A stretch of 64,000 nt of DNA from JARKQH01 sp964631605 (GTDB lineage: Bacteria; Verrucomicrobiota; Verrucomicrobiia; Limisphaerales; UBA8199): the NCBI GenBank assembly GCA_964631605.1, contig CAZVYG010000014.1, positions 19,223 through 83,222 on the forward strand. The letters are read 5' to 3'. Every line of letters starts with the position of its first letter. The stretch's first letter is position 1. Position numbers and translations under genes: made by a program. The notes under the pieces were generated by a model. The model searched no databases and had not been told where the DNA came from. It saw nothing but the letters and a program-made list of their open reading frames with translations. Of this stretch, positions 26,963 through 36,743 are shown in pieces.

Positions 26963-29356
26963 ATGAAGTTGGAACTTTTTGCCGTCAGGCTCCTGGCTCT
27001 GGGTTTTTCCGGATTGCTCCTTCTTAACACTTGGGCTCAGCCCGGCCCGGCCGCGCCGGCAGCGCCCGAGGCCCGAAAACCCGGCACCCATGAGTTCCGT
27101 CTCATCAGCCCGGGACCGGCGGATGCCCGCATTGCCTTCATCACGGCCAAAATGCTGGAGGAACTCCAGTACGACCGAAAGCCGTTTGGGGACACGATCT
27201 CCAGCCAGTTCCTGGACCGCTACCTGGAGTCGCTTGACCCTCAGCACCTTCACTTCCTCCAAAGTGATCTTGCCGAATTCGAACGTTACCGGACCAATCT
27301 CGACGACCTCACCATTCGCCGCACCCAGCTTGCCGACACCCGCCCCGCCTTCGAAATTTTTAACCGGTTTGTGGAACGTTTGCACCAGCGCGTGACCTAC
27401 GTGGACAACCTCCTGACCAATGAAACCTTTACCTTCGACACCGACGACAAAATCACCATAAACCGGCGCAAACTGCCTTATCCCAAGGACATCCAGGAAG
27501 CCCAGGAGCTCTGGCGGGGCCGCCTCCGTTACGAATACCTCCAGGAAAAACTCGGGAAAGCCGAGGCGCGGAAGAAAGCCCAAAAAGCCAGCGGCGGGAC
27601 CAACCAGCTCAACGGAGCCGCCAGTCCGCTTAAGAAACCCCGCAGCGACGCCGAACAGATTGTCGAAACCCTCACCAACCGCTACCATCGAACCCTCCGC
27701 ACCTTCCGGGATTGGGACAACGATGACGTGATGCAGGTTTATTTGACCGCCCTGGCTCACGTGTACGATCCGCATTCAGATTACTTCGGCCACGAACAAC
27801 TTGACAGCTTCTCCATCACCATGAACCTCAGTTTGTTCGGCATCGGCGCCGAATTGCAGTCTGAGGATGGGTATTGCACCATTCGCCGCCTTCTGCCCGG
27901 CGGGCCGGCTGAGAAAAGCCGCAAGCTCAAGGAAAAAGACCGCATCGTAGCCGTGGCGCAGAGCAATCAACCGCCCGTGGATGTGGTTGAGATGAGCCTC
28001 AACAAAGCCGTCCAGCTTATTCGCGGACCCAAAGGGACGGAAGTGCGCTTGACGGTCATTCCCGCCGGCGCCGATTCCTCCGAACGCGTTGAAATCCGCC
28101 TGATCCGGGACGAAATCAAGCTGGAAGACCAGGCCGCCAAGGCCAAACTCATCGAGTTTCCTCCGCGCGGCCCGGCCGAGAACCCGGTGCGCATCGGGGT
28201 GATTGATCTGCCCTCTTTCTACGCTTCGTTCGATCCAGCCCACACGCGGGGCAAAGGAGAAGTTCGAAGCACGGCAGCGGATGTCGCCAGGCTTCTGACC
28301 AAGCTGAAGCAGGAGAACGTCAGCGGCATCGTTCTGGACCTGCGCCGCAATGGCGGCGGGTCCCTCGAGGAAGCCAAGCGTCTGACCGGCCTTTTCATCA
28401 AGGAAGGCCCCGTCGTCCAGGTCCGCGACGCCGACGGCTCCATCGAGGAGGATCGGGACACTGACCCTTCCGTTCTTTATGAAGGGCCGCTGGTTGTTCT
28501 CACCAGCCGCTTCAGCGCCTCCGCCTCCGAGATTCTGGCCGGGGCGCTCCAGGATTACGGGCGCGCGCTCATTGTGGGAGACGCCTCCACGCATGGCAAA
28601 GGCACCGTCCAAAGCGTCAACACGCTCAAGCCTTACATGCGACTGGGCAATGTGGTCTGGACCAATGATCCCGGAGCGCTGAAGGTAACCATCAAAAAGT
28701 TTTACCGCGCCAGCGGCGCCTCCACCCAACTCAAAGGCGTCGTGCCTGACATCGTCCTGCCTTCGGTCATCAGCGAATCCCAGGACTTCGGGGAAAGCTC
28801 GCTGGACAATCCCATGCCTTGGGACACCATCCCCAGCGCCGAATTTCAGCGTCTCAATCTCGTGGACAGCTTTGCCCCCGAATTGCGCAAGCGCTCCGCC
28901 GAGCGGGTGGCCCGCGACCAGGACTTCGCCTACATCCGCGAAGACATCGAGCAGTTCAAGAAACTGCAGGAGGACAAGACCATCTCGCTCAACGAACAAC
29001 AGCGGATCAAAGAGAAGGAAGAGGCTGAGGCGCGTCAAAAAGCCCGTGACCGCGAGCGCCGCGCCCGTCCGGAACCGCTCGAGAAAGTGTACGAGATCAC
29101 GCTCAAGCAAGTGGATTTGCCCGGACTGCCGCCCCCGGTTCAACGAACGAACCAGTTGTCCAGCGCGACCAGCTCCGGCGCCGATGCCCACCTTTCCGCC
29201 AGCGTGGACGCCGGAGGCGGCGACGGTTCGGAGGACCTCGAGAATGCCAACGAGTCGGCCCCGGCTGTGGACCCGATCCTCGACGAGGCCCAGCGGATTC
29301 TGCTCGACTACCTGTCCCTCCTCCGCAAGCGCGAGGTGGTGGCCGCCGGTTCCTGA
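26963..29356 (+). CDS. Tail-specific (C-terminal processing) protease, Prc/Tsp-like, S41A family
   Basis: ATG 26963 gives a signal peptide (MKLELFAVRLLALGFSGLLL); the frame upstream has none. The 797-aa protein follows E. coli Prc: an N-terminal helical domain (DRYLESLDPQHLHFLQSDL), DPHSDYF, a PDZ domain (about 300-375, LLPGGPAEKSRKLKEKDRIV), then the S41 active site with SASASEILAGAL (nucleophile region near 518) and STHGKGTVQS (catalytic Lys near 545). A C-terminal domain is followed by an acidic, low-complexity tail. It would act in the periplasm, degrading or trimming proteins at the C-terminus, for example in peptidoglycan hydrolase control. Confidence 0.92.
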   Translation: MKLELFAVRLLALGFSGLLLLNTWAQPGPAAPAAPEARKPGTHEFRLISPGPADARIAFITAKMLEELQYDRKPFGDTISSQFLDRYLESLDPQHLHFLQSDLAEFERYRTNLDDLTIRRTQLADTRPAFEIFNRFVERLHQRVTYVDNLLTNETFTFDTDDKITINRRKLPYPKDIQEAQELWRGRLRYEYLQEKLGKAEARKKAQKASGGTNQLNGAASPLKKPRSDAEQIVETLTNRYHRTLRTFRDWDNDDVMQVYLTALAHVYDPHSDYFGHEQLDSFSITMNLSLFGIGAELQSEDGYCTIRRLLPGGPAEKSRKLKEKDRIVAVAQSNQPPVDVVEMSLNKAVQLIRGPKGTEVRLTVIPAGADSSERVEIRLIRDEIKLEDQAAKAKLIEFPPRGPAENPVRIGVIDLPSFYASFDPAHTRGKGEVRSTAADVARLLTKLKQENVSGIVLDLRRNGGGSLEEAKRLTGLFIKEGPVVQVRDADGSIEEDRDTDPSVLYEGPLVVLTSRFSASASEILAGALQDYGRALIVGDASTHGKGTVQSVNTLKPYMRLGNVVWTNDPGALKVTIKKFYRASGASTQLKGVVPDIVLPSVISESQDFGESSLDNPMPWDTIPSAEFQRLNLVDSFAPELRKRSAERVARDQDFAYIREDIEQFKKLQEDKTISLNEQQRIKEKEEAEARQKARDRERRARPEPLEKVYEITLKQVDLPGLPPPVQRTNQLSSATSSGADAHLSASVDAGGGDGSEDLENANESAPAVDPILDEAQRILLDYLSLLRKREVVAAGS

Positions 29357-29476
29357 GGCCTTGCTTTGCGGCGCATCCGGGAAGAGAACTCGGACATTCC
29401 TGTCCGCCTTCTCCATTGCCAGAGTTCGGCGTGACCGTCGGCGAAACTGACGAGTCAGGCGCGCCTTGGTGTCAGG

Positions 29477-31162
29477 CTAACGTTTGGCCGGGCGGGTTGC
29501 CGACTTGATCCTGCCCGAGGCGTGGAGCACCTGGCCGTCGGCCAGGAGGCGTTGGCGGAGCGCCTCGTACGGCACGTCCTGCGCCGGGCACGAGCCGTCC
29601 AACGCCAGCACGGCGGCGGTGGCGGCGGACTGAGCCAGGATCATGAACACCGGCTCCATGCGAATCGAACCAAAGGCAATGTGCGACGCCGAGGCGCACA
29701 CCGGCACGAGCAGATTGTGGCACTGATCGCGCTTCGGCACCAGCGCGCCATAGGCGATCTCGTACGGACCGCCGGTGGATACGCCGATGTCACCCTCGTT
29801 TTGCACGCAGCCCTCCGGCGTGATGTAGCGTTGCACGTTATGCGAATCAATCGTGTAGCTGCCCATGCCGACCGACTGGGGCGTGGGGCGCTTTTTCAGC
29901 AGCTCCTGCTCGGTCATCACGAACTGGCCGATCATCCGCCGGGCCTCGCGCACGTAAATCTGGTGCGGCCAGCCGCCATTGTCCTGGAATTCATCCTTCG
30001 GCAAGCCCCAGCGGCGCATTTCCTGTTGCACGTCCACCGGCACGCGCGGGTCGTTGGCGATGAAGAACAGCCAGCCTTTTTGGTAGGCTTCGTGTTCGCG
30101 CAGGATTTCCCGGCGGCGCTCGTAGCCGGCTTCGGGATAATCGTAGTTCATCCCGATATTGTCGGTGCTGAACGGGCCGTGATTGTTGGAATCGGTCTTG
30201 CGATTCGGGATGGGATCAAATTTTTCGAAGGTCTCGCGCCAGCCTGCGTTGAAAACCCGCACGAGCACTTCGTATTGTGCGGGGTCGTAGCCCGCCGGTT
30301 TGGGCAAGGGGAGGCGGTTTTCGGGATGGTCGGTCAGGCACATGCGATAGCAATAGGCCTGCACCTTGCGGTCGCCCTGGCCATACTCGCCCGGGGGCTC
30401 GGTGCTGATGCGGGGCAGCACGCCACTGGCCGGGTTGCCGGGCACGACATACGGACTGATCTTTTGGCGAAGCACGCCGAAGTGATGCCGATGATGCAGC
30501 ACGCCCGTTTGGACGCCGTTCCAGGTTTCGCCGTAAACCGCATTGGCCTCGCGCCCCACGTGATACTCCACGCCCGCCGCGGCCAGCAGGTCGCCCTCGT
30601 AGGTGGCATCAATGAACATCCCGCCCGCAAACGTCTTGCCGCTCAGCATGGTTATGGTCTGGATGCGCGCGCCAGACTTCTTGACGCCCTGGGCGCGATC
30701 CAGCCATTCGTCCCGGAACACGGGAATTCGGTGCTCGCGGACCAAATCTTCGAAAACCTGCTCGGCCACGTGCGGCTCGAAGACCCACATGGTTTGGTAC
30801 TCGCCGTCAATGGCCGGGAGGCCCTGGCCTTTGTTGCCGAAGCTCTCGGGACTTTGCCAGCGCCAGGCTTCCGGTTTCTGGTAGTGCAGCCAGACGCGGT
30901 GGTAAAACTCGCGGGCCAGACCGCCGATCACGGATTTGTCCCCCGTATCGGTGAAGCCCAGTCCCCCGCTGGACAGGCCGCCCAAATGCCTGTCCGGGCA
31001 CACAATCACGGTGGACTTGCCCATGCGCGCGGCTTGGACGGCAGCGATCACGGCCGCGCTGGTGCCGCCGTAGATCACCACGTCGGCCGTGGACGGGGCG
31101 GCCGGCACGAGGGTATTTGCCTCAGTCAGCAACAACAACAAAAGGGTTCGGAGTTTCATCAA
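29477..31162 (-). CDS. Secreted FAD-dependent oxidoreductase (FAD_oxidored family)
   Basis: The 561-aa protein begins with a signal peptide (MMKLRTLLLLLLTEANTLVP). A Rossmann FAD-binding motif follows at once: ADVVIYGGTSAAVIAAVQAARMG, then HLGGLSSGGLGFTD. Further family marks are AGGMFIDATYEGDLLAAAGV and VSTGGPYEIAYGALVPKR, and a C-terminal SHIAFGSIRMEPVFMILAQSAATAAVLAL. These proteins are abundant and exported in Verrucomicrobia and Planctomycetes; several are associated with polysaccharide breakdown loci, but the substrate is unknown. It converges on the protease gene. Confidence 0.85.
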   Translation of the reverse strand: MMKLRTLLLLLLTEANTLVPAAPSTADVVIYGGTSAAVIAAVQAARMGKSTVIVCPDRHLGGLSSGGLGFTDTGDKSVIGGLAREFYHRVWLHYQKPEAWRWQSPESFGNKGQGLPAIDGEYQTMWVFEPHVAEQVFEDLVREHRIPVFRDEWLDRAQGVKKSGARIQTITMLSGKTFAGGMFIDATYEGDLLAAAGVEYHVGREANAVYGETWNGVQTGVLHHRHHFGVLRQKISPYVVPGNPASGVLPRISTEPPGEYGQGDRKVQAYCYRMCLTDHPENRLPLPKPAGYDPAQYEVLVRVFNAGWRETFEKFDPIPNRKTDSNNHGPFSTDNIGMNYDYPEAGYERRREILREHEAYQKGWLFFIANDPRVPVDVQQEMRRWGLPKDEFQDNGGWPHQIYVREARRMIGQFVMTEQELLKKRPTPQSVGMGSYTIDSHNVQRYITPEGCVQNEGDIGVSTGGPYEIAYGALVPKRDQCHNLLVPVCASASHIAFGSIRMEPVFMILAQSAATAAVLALDGSCPAQDVPYEALRQRLLADGQVLHASGRIKSATRPAKR

Positions 31163-31555
31163 GTCGTTTCCTACGGTCTGGCCGGGTTGCCTGTTTCGAG
31201 CGCGCGCGACAGGTCCGGAAGCACCACGGGCTCGCCCAGAACACGACCGGGGCCGGGTCGGTTTGTTTCGCCAGCGGGCATGACAAACACAGCCCTGCTC
31301 CCATCTTACATGAATGTACCCGGCCAGACCTTAACCAGGATCTCGCTGACAGACTCAAGCCTGCGCTGGCCTCAGTCAAAGCCAAAACTCGCCGGCGCAG
31401 GACGCCGAGCTCCGCGCAAATCCGTTCCCTGGTCGAGCACCCCCGAGAGCCTGCCGCCCTCGGAACTCAACGCCGCACAATGGCCGACCGTCAATCGGGC
31501 CGCCCGGAGCATCAGGACTTTACCTGGTCCACTCCCGCCCGATAGAGTTGCAGCC
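31163..31555. other. Divergent intergenic region, no gene seen
   Basis: This 393-bp stretch separates the FAD oxidoreductase (-) from the cNMP-domain kinase (+). Frames here are open on both strands but rich in Arg/Pro and lack any recognisable motif. A short palindrome TACAT-GA-ATGTA at 31307-31318 could be a regulator site. No convincing promoter hexamers were found. Confidence 0.4.
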
Positions 31556-32671
31556 ATGGTCGGCATCGAAAACAGCAAGCTATTCGCCGCGCTCGGGCCT
31601 GGGGAGCAACGCCGGTTGCGCCAAGCTTCCCGGGAGCAACACCACCCTCGCGGCCGGGTCATCTTCCGCGAGGGCGACCCCGGCGATGGCCTGTACCTGC
31701 TGAAATCAGGCTGCGTCGAAATCTCCGGCCTGTTGAGCGGTGCGCGCCGCCAAATCCTCTCCCGTTTCGGCCCGGGTGACGTCTTCGGTGAAATGGCGGT
31801 GATCGAAAACGCCCCGCGTTCGGCCACGGCCATGGCAGTCGAGGACACCGTGGTGGACTTCATCCCCCGCCAGGCCATGCTTGAGGCTGTCGAGCGCTCG
31901 CCGGCGCTGGCTCTCGCGCTCTTGCGGGAAATCAGCGCCCGCCTGCGCGACTTCGACCGGCAGTATCTGCGGGACGTGCTGCAGGCGGAACGACTGGCCA
32001 TCGTTGGCCGATTCGCCCGCTCCATCATCCACGACCTGAAGAATCCCCTTGCAATCATCGGCCTGGCCGCCGAGATGGTCAACCTGCCGAATGCTTCGCT
32101 CGAGGCCCGGGAGCGGGCGGTGGGCAATATCCGCGCCCAGATCGAACGGATCGGCGAGATGATCGGGGAGATCATCGAGTTCACCCAGGGCCCCCAGCCC
32201 GCCGTGGTGCTCCCCGCCATGGATTACGCCCGGTTCACTCGAGAAGTGGTTGACGAATTGCGCCCCGAAGCGGCGCTCAAACGGGTCACGCTCGAGCTCG
32301 ACGCCGGCGCCGATCCTGTTCCCGTACGACTGCATCCCAAACGCCTGCGCCGCGTCTTCCACAACCTCGTGCACAACGCCACCGACGCCATGCAGGGCGG
32401 CGGCGTCATCCGCGTCCGCCTCCAGCTCAAACCGGCGGAAGTGGTCACCGAGGTGGAGGATACCGGCCCGGGCCTTCCGCCTGAGATTCTCGGCCAATTG
32501 TTCGAGCCCTTCGTCACCCACGGCAAAGCGGAAGGCACCGGCCTGGGGCTTTCAATCTGCCGCCGCGTGATTGAAGAACATGGCGGCTGGATTGCCGCCC
32601 GCAACCTGCCGGACCGCGGCGCGGTCTTCTCGTTCGGCTTGCCGCGGCCCAAGCCGGAGGCCGTATCATGA
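31556..32671 (+). CDS. Soluble sensor histidine kinase with N-terminal cyclic nucleotide-binding domain
   Basis: From ATG 31556 the protein is 371 aa. Residues ~1-125 form a CRP/cNMP-binding jelly roll (VIFREGDPGDGLYLLKSGCVEI; FGPGDVFGEMAVIENAPRSATA), including the GEMA(V/L) and R-SATA phosphate-binding cassette pattern. A short linker with QAERLAIVGRFARSIIHDLKNPL (His near 159) is a HisKA-type phospho-acceptor, and HATPase_c follows (NLVHNATDAM, VEDTGPGLP, GTGLGLSICRRVIEE). No membrane segment is seen, so it is cytosolic. The stop overlaps the mutL start by 4 bp (ATGA), implying translational coupling. No response regulator gene is adjacent. Confidence 0.9.
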   Translation: MVGIENSKLFAALGPGEQRRLRQASREQHHPRGRVIFREGDPGDGLYLLKSGCVEISGLLSGARRQILSRFGPGDVFGEMAVIENAPRSATAMAVEDTVVDFIPRQAMLEAVERSPALALALLREISARLRDFDRQYLRDVLQAERLAIVGRFARSIIHDLKNPLAIIGLAAEMVNLPNASLEARERAVGNIRAQIERIGEMIGEIIEFTQGPQPAVVLPAMDYARFTREVVDELRPEAALKRVTLELDAGADPVPVRLHPKRLRRVFHNLVHNATDAMQGGGVIRVRLQLKPAEVVTEVEDTGPGLPPEILGQLFEPFVTHGKAEGTGLGLSICRRVIEEHGGWIAARNLPDRGAVFSFGLPRPKPEAVS

Positions 32672-34671
32672 ACCGCATTCGGCTCCTGCCCGAGCAGGTC
32701 GCCAACCAGATTGCCGCCGGCGAGGTCATCGAGCGCCCCGCCAGCGTCGTCAAGGAGCTGGTCGAGAATGCCCTCGATGCGCAGGCCGGGCGCATTTCGG
32801 TCGAAATCCAGGCCGGCGGCCGCAGCCTCATCCGCGTGCTCGACGACGGTGTGGGCATGAGCCGCGACGACGCCCTGCTCTGCCTCGAACGCCATGCCAC
32901 GAGCAAAATTCGCCGCGCGGAAGACCTCGCGGCCATTGCCACCATGGGTTTTCGGGGTGAGGCGCTGCCCAGCATCGCCAGCGTCAGCCGCTTCACCCTC
33001 ACCACCCGCGAACGGGACGAACCGTCGCCCGAAGGGACGCAAATCACCATCAGCGGCGGGAAAATCCTTGAAGTCAAAGCCGCCGGCGTCGCTCCGGGCA
33101 CCCGCGTGGAAGTCCGCCAGCTCTTTTTTAATCTACCCGCCCGGCGCAAATTTCTGCGCACCGAGGAGACGGAAGCGGCGCATATTCAACACTACCTGAT
33201 GCTGGCGGCGCTGGCGTTCCCCGAAGTCGCGTTTACTTTCCAAAAGGACGGACGTGTGGTCTGGCAGTTGCCCGCCGTCAAAAGCGGTCTCGATACCGCC
33301 GCCCGCCTCGGCGCTCTCCGCGAGCGCTTGCGCGCCTTGTACGGCAACGATCAGAAACTCCTGCCCGTTAACTTCTCCGCCACGCTCCCCCGGCTGGCGC
33401 CCCCCGCCCACCTCGAGGCTGAAATGGAACCGGAACCCGAAGTCCAGGACCCCGGACGCTTCCACCTCTGGGGGTTCATTGGCGCGCCGGGCGTTTCCCG
33501 CGCCACCCGCGAAGACCAACACCTCTTCGTCAACCGCCGTCCCGTGGAAAATCGGGGCCTAAACTTTGCCTTGCTGGAAGGCTATCACACCGCCTTGATG
33601 AAAGGCCGCTACCCGGTGTGCTGCCTGTTCCTCGAGGTGGATCCCGCCGAGGTTGACGTCAACATTCATCCCGCCAAGCGGGAGGTCAAATTCCACCGCG
33701 AAGCCGAAGTCCGCCGCCTGGTCGCCCAGGCCGTCCGCGAAGCTCTCCTGGAATTCCACAGCCCGCCCGCTCCGGCAAAGACTTTCCTCCCGCCTCCGGC
33801 GCCAAAAGCCCAATCCCAATCGCCGACGCCCAGCCCGGTTCCCGCCCGGCAGCCAAGCCTGCCCCACTTGCCGCTCGAGCTCGAATCGGCCCCAAGCGAA
33901 CCGGCCGCTCGCGCGCCGGTTCAACCCGCTCTGGGACTGGGCTTCCGTTCCTCGTCTGCCGTTCCACCTCCGGCACCACCCGTCGCGCACCCGCCCACTC
34001 CCGCAGCGTCGTCGGCGCCCACGCCGGTACCCGCCGGGCCGCCGGCGTGCGCACCGTCTCCCGTCGCGGCTGCGGTGCCGCTGCTGCAAGTGCCGCTGCG
34101 GCTGGTGGGCGTTATTGGAAAACTGTATGTGGTGCTCGAGTCGGATCGAGGGCTGGTGTTGCTCGACCAGCACGCCGCGCATGAACGCATTCTCTTCGAG
34201 CAAATGCTCGACCGCCTCGAACGGCAGGACCAGGCGCCCTCGCAAAAACTGCTGCTGCCCGCGACCGTCGAGTTGTCCGCGCGCGACGCGAGTTTTCTCC
34301 GGCAACAGTTGGGGGTCCTCACCCGGCTCGGCGTGGGGTTAAGCGAGTTTGGCGAGCGGACGTTTCTGCTGGATGCGCTGCCGCCGTTCGTCAAAGCGCC
34401 GGACCCCCGCCGCTTCGTCCTCGAACTGGTGGACGAGCTCAAAGCGGCGGGTCAGGCAGTAAACACCCTCCGTCTGGGAGAACAGGTGGTGGCCAAGACG
34501 GTGTGCCGCCATGCGGTGAAAGCCAACGACCCGCTGGCAGGCAAAGAACTGGAGAATCTGGTCGAGGATTTGCGCCGCTGTGCCATGCCCTACACCTGTC
34601 CCCATGGCCGCCCCACGCTCATCGAAATGAGTTACCGCGAGCTGGAGAAGAAATTTGGCCGGTCGCAATAA
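32668..34671 (+). CDS. mutL: DNA mismatch repair protein MutL
   Basis: The 667-aa protein has the GHKL ATPase N-terminus (QIAAGEVIERPASVVKELVE, DDGVGMS, GFRGEALPSI, TRVEVRQLFFNLPARRKFL). A long Pro/Ala/Ser linker (about 370-475) separates it from the C-terminal dimerisation domain. The latter carries DQHAAHERILFEQ, which fits the DQHA(x)2E(x)4E metal-binding motif of endonuclease-active MutL, so strand incision without MutH is likely. It is translationally coupled to the upstream kinase gene, and its last 53 bp overlap the 3' end of a glycosyltransferase gene on the other strand. mutS is not in the window. Confidence 0.95.
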   Translation: MNRIRLLPEQVANQIAAGEVIERPASVVKELVENALDAQAGRISVEIQAGGRSLIRVLDDGVGMSRDDALLCLERHATSKIRRAEDLAAIATMGFRGEALPSIASVSRFTLTTRERDEPSPEGTQITISGGKILEVKAAGVAPGTRVEVRQLFFNLPARRKFLRTEETEAAHIQHYLMLAALAFPEVAFTFQKDGRVVWQLPAVKSGLDTAARLGALRERLRALYGNDQKLLPVNFSATLPRLAPPAHLEAEMEPEPEVQDPGRFHLWGFIGAPGVSRATREDQHLFVNRRPVENRGLNFALLEGYHTALMKGRYPVCCLFLEVDPAEVDVNIHPAKREVKFHREAEVRRLVAQAVREALLEFHSPPAPAKTFLPPPAPKAQSQSPTPSPVPARQPSLPHLPLELESAPSEPAARAPVQPALGLGFRSSSAVPPPAPPVAHPPTPAASSAPTPVPAGPPACAPSPVAAAVPLLQVPLRLVGVIGKLYVVLESDRGLVLLDQHAAHERILFEQMLDRLERQDQAPSQKLLLPATVELSARDASFLRQQLGVLTRLGVGLSEFGERTFLLDALPPFVKAPDPRRFVLELVDELKAAGQAVNTLRLGEQVVAKTVCRHAVKANDPLAGKELENLVEDLRRCAMPYTCPHGRPTLIEMSYRELEKKFGRSQ

Positions 34672-35722
34672 GGCCCAAGGCCTTTCGTTTCAGGCCCTCC
34701 AGCTCCCGCTCCAGGCGACGGCGCCGGCGCCGGGCGCTCCAGGCGGCCGGACGAAAAATCCAGGGCCAGCCCGAAGCCCGGGCGGCCTCGAGTCTTTCCT
34801 GCGCCGCCAGATGCCCGGCCAGTAATTCGAACATACGGCCCACCTCAAGGCGGGCGGCCGCGGCCGCAAATACCGGGTCCAGGGCGGCCCGGTCCTCGAA
34901 AGTTCGCCGGATCTCCTCCAGCATCTTCTGACGCAACCGGTCCACCGCATACTCCGCCTTCGCATACGACTTGGGATGTTCCCGGAACGTCGAGAAAATT
35001 TCCGGAGTGATGCCGAGCACGATGCGGAGGCAATTCTGCAGGCCCCAGGCGCCATCGCCGACGGTGCCGTAATCGGTCGGAAACGGGTATCGCTGCAGCG
35101 TGGCGGTCCGGTACAGGTTGCTGGCGGAACTGCCCAGGATGGCGTCACGAAAGTTGAGGAGTGTAAAAACGAAAAGCGCCTCGCCGCGAAGGGCGACCGG
35201 CTGCGACACCCCAAGCGTTTCGATCAGGTCGTGAACCGGCCAGCGCGACGGCGGCATGGGTTGCCCTTTCGCGCTGATGAATTGGGGCCGGCTGACGACC
35301 ACGTCGCATGCGAATTCCCGCATCACTTCGGACAGATGCCGCAGCCCTTCGAGCGTGATCGTCTCGCCCACGGTCGAAATATAGCAGAACTCGGCTTCGA
35401 CCTGGCGGATGCCGAAGTTCCAGGATTGGTATAGTCCGGGGGGATGATCCAACCAGCGGAGGCGCGGATGGTCCAGGGCCGCGTGAAGCAAATCCCGCGT
35501 GCCATCCCGCGATTCGCTGTCCACCACCACCATTTCCTGCACGTGCGGCAGCCAGGCGCGCATCGCCGCCAGATGCGCCGGCAGCAGCGCGGCGGCATTC
35601 CGCGTGGGCAACACCACGCCGATTGGCAACGGAGCCGACGGAGCCGTGCGCTGGCCGTTGAGGCTCTCCAAGTCAGAATGCCGCGGGGAGGGTGGCATAA
35701 CCCCGAGCGGGCTAGGGGGCAA
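34619..35722 (-). CDS. Family 2 glycosyltransferase
   Basis: The 367-aa protein begins, after a short variable stretch, with GVVLPTRNAAALLPAHLAAM and MVVVDSESRDGTRDLL, the nucleotide-sugar binding segment of GT-A family 2 enzymes. YQSWNFGIRQVEAEFCYIST is the following acceptor-side motif; the usual DxD appears weakened to an ST region. It ends in a basic C-terminus. The start at 35722 overlaps the end of the upstream SGNH gene (11 bp), which suggests an operon with the acyltransferase pair. Its 3' end runs 53 bp into the antisense of mutL. Confidence 0.8.
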   Translation of the reverse strand: MPPSPLGVMPPSPRHSDLESLNGQRTAPSAPLPIGVVLPTRNAAALLPAHLAAMRAWLPHVQEMVVVDSESRDGTRDLLHAALDHPRLRWLDHPPGLYQSWNFGIRQVEAEFCYISTVGETITLEGLRHLSEVMREFACDVVVSRPQFISAKGQPMPPSRWPVHDLIETLGVSQPVALRGEALFVFTLLNFRDAILGSSASNLYRTATLQRYPFPTDYGTVGDGAWGLQNCLRIVLGITPEIFSTFREHPKSYAKAEYAVDRLRQKMLEEIRRTFEDRAALDPVFAAAAARLEVGRMFELLAGHLAAQERLEAARASGWPWIFRPAAWSARRRRRRLERELEGLKRKALGLIATGQISSPARGNSFR

Positions 35723-36740
35723 CCCCCGGCATTTCGGCAGATGCCAAGGGCTTGTTGCCTTGCAGCAGCGGCGCCAGGTGGGTCAACAGCCGCCGCGTCC
35801 GCTCATGGGCGCCCTCTTCAATGGGATGATACAGGGTGTCGAAGAACCAATCCGGGTCGAGCATCCCTTCCTTTGCCTCCCCCAGAACCGGCACTCCCTG
35901 GCTCTCGAAAAACGCGCGGATCGTGGCCGCGGCGCGCTGGGCAGGTTCGGCCTCATACTCCGGCCGATGAGAGATCGTGGGATAGGTGGCCAGCACCCGC
36001 ACCCGGTTCTGCCGCGCCCACTCGATGAATTTTCGGAAAATGGGGAAGCCGTTGGGCTCGGCAGGCAGTCCGCGGGCGAGGTTCTCGCTCCGCAGCGCGA
36101 ACCAGGGCTGGCCGGGACCGCGATTGTCCTTCCGCGCGCCAGTCTGGTCGCCGTATTCGTTCAGCATTTTGACGGAGTAAATCCCGTGGTGGCCCCCCAG
36201 GTCGCCGCGCCCGCGATTGCGCCAGCCTTCCTTCAGCCGCCGCGTGGAAATCCACATCGCCGCGCGGAGCTGCTCCGTCAGCGGCCAGGAACGAAAATAG
36301 GCCGCGTCGCGGGCGAAGAGGTAATCGAAGTAGAGCGGATCGGTCCACTGGCTGGGCTTGCCGGGTGGCCCATGCTGGTAAGCCTCGTACTCGAATGCCA
36401 GCAGGACGGTGTCGCCGGGCTGGGCGCTGCGCTGGGCCAGCCGCAAGATGTATTCGGCGCCCAGGGCCGCGTGCGTTCCCAGGTTCACCGTGGGGAATCC
36501 GGTCTGCTTCTGGATGTCTTTGGCGCTCAGCCCGAACAGGACCGACGAACCGCCCACCAGCAACAGCTTGGGCGTGCCCGCCGCCCGCGCCAGTTCCTGC
36601 TTCCGCGCATTCAAGTCCCAACACCACTGGGACGAGAGGGTCGGCGCGCCGAGCTGGGCGAAAAAAACGCCATAGAAAACCGTAAACGCAGTGACCAGGC
36701 CGAGCCCGAAACCAACATAGAATCTGGTGGGAGCGGTCAT
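35712..36740 (-). CDS. AlgJ/AlgX-like SGNH membrane protein, partner of the MBOAT acyltransferase
   Basis: The 342-aa protein has one N-terminal membrane anchor (FYVGFGLGLVTAFTVFYGVFF) and an extracytoplasmic SGNH-like domain: LLLVGGSSVLFGLSA (block I serine), LGTHAALGAEYIL, and toward the end DTLYHPIEEGAHERT, a candidate D-x-x-H dyad region. This layout matches the acyl-accepting partners that work with MBOAT proteins in O-acetylation of exopolysaccharide (AlgJ/AlgX, DltD-like). It is 3 bp downstream of the MBOAT gene, which strongly supports that pairing. The glycan acetylated is not known. Confidence 0.75.
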   Translation of the reverse strand: MTAPTRFYVGFGLGLVTAFTVFYGVFFAQLGAPTLSSQWCWDLNARKQELARAAGTPKLLLVGGSSVLFGLSAKDIQKQTGFPTVNLGTHAALGAEYILRLAQRSAQPGDTVLLAFEYEAYQHGPPGKPSQWTDPLYFDYLFARDAAYFRSWPLTEQLRAAMWISTRRLKEGWRNRGRGDLGGHHGIYSVKMLNEYGDQTGARKDNRGPGQPWFALRSENLARGLPAEPNGFPIFRKFIEWARQNRVRVLATYPTISHRPEYEAEPAQRAAATIRAFFESQGVPVLGEAKEGMLDPDWFFDTLYHPIEEGAHERTRRLLTHLAPLLQGNKPLASAEMPGVAP

Positions 36741-36743
36741 GGT

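Noticed and set aside
27776..29416. 546-residue minus-strand frame
   Set aside because: Antisense to the Prc-like protease, which has clear catalytic motifs on +.
31307..31318. Palindrome TACAT-GA-ATGTA as operator
   Set aside because: Only 5-bp arms and a single copy; chance occurrence is likely in 390 bp.
29522..31555. + strand frame continuing upstream of the cNMP-domain kinase
   Set aside because: It is antisense to the FAD oxidoreductase; the kinase begins at ATG 31556 where its cNMP domain starts.
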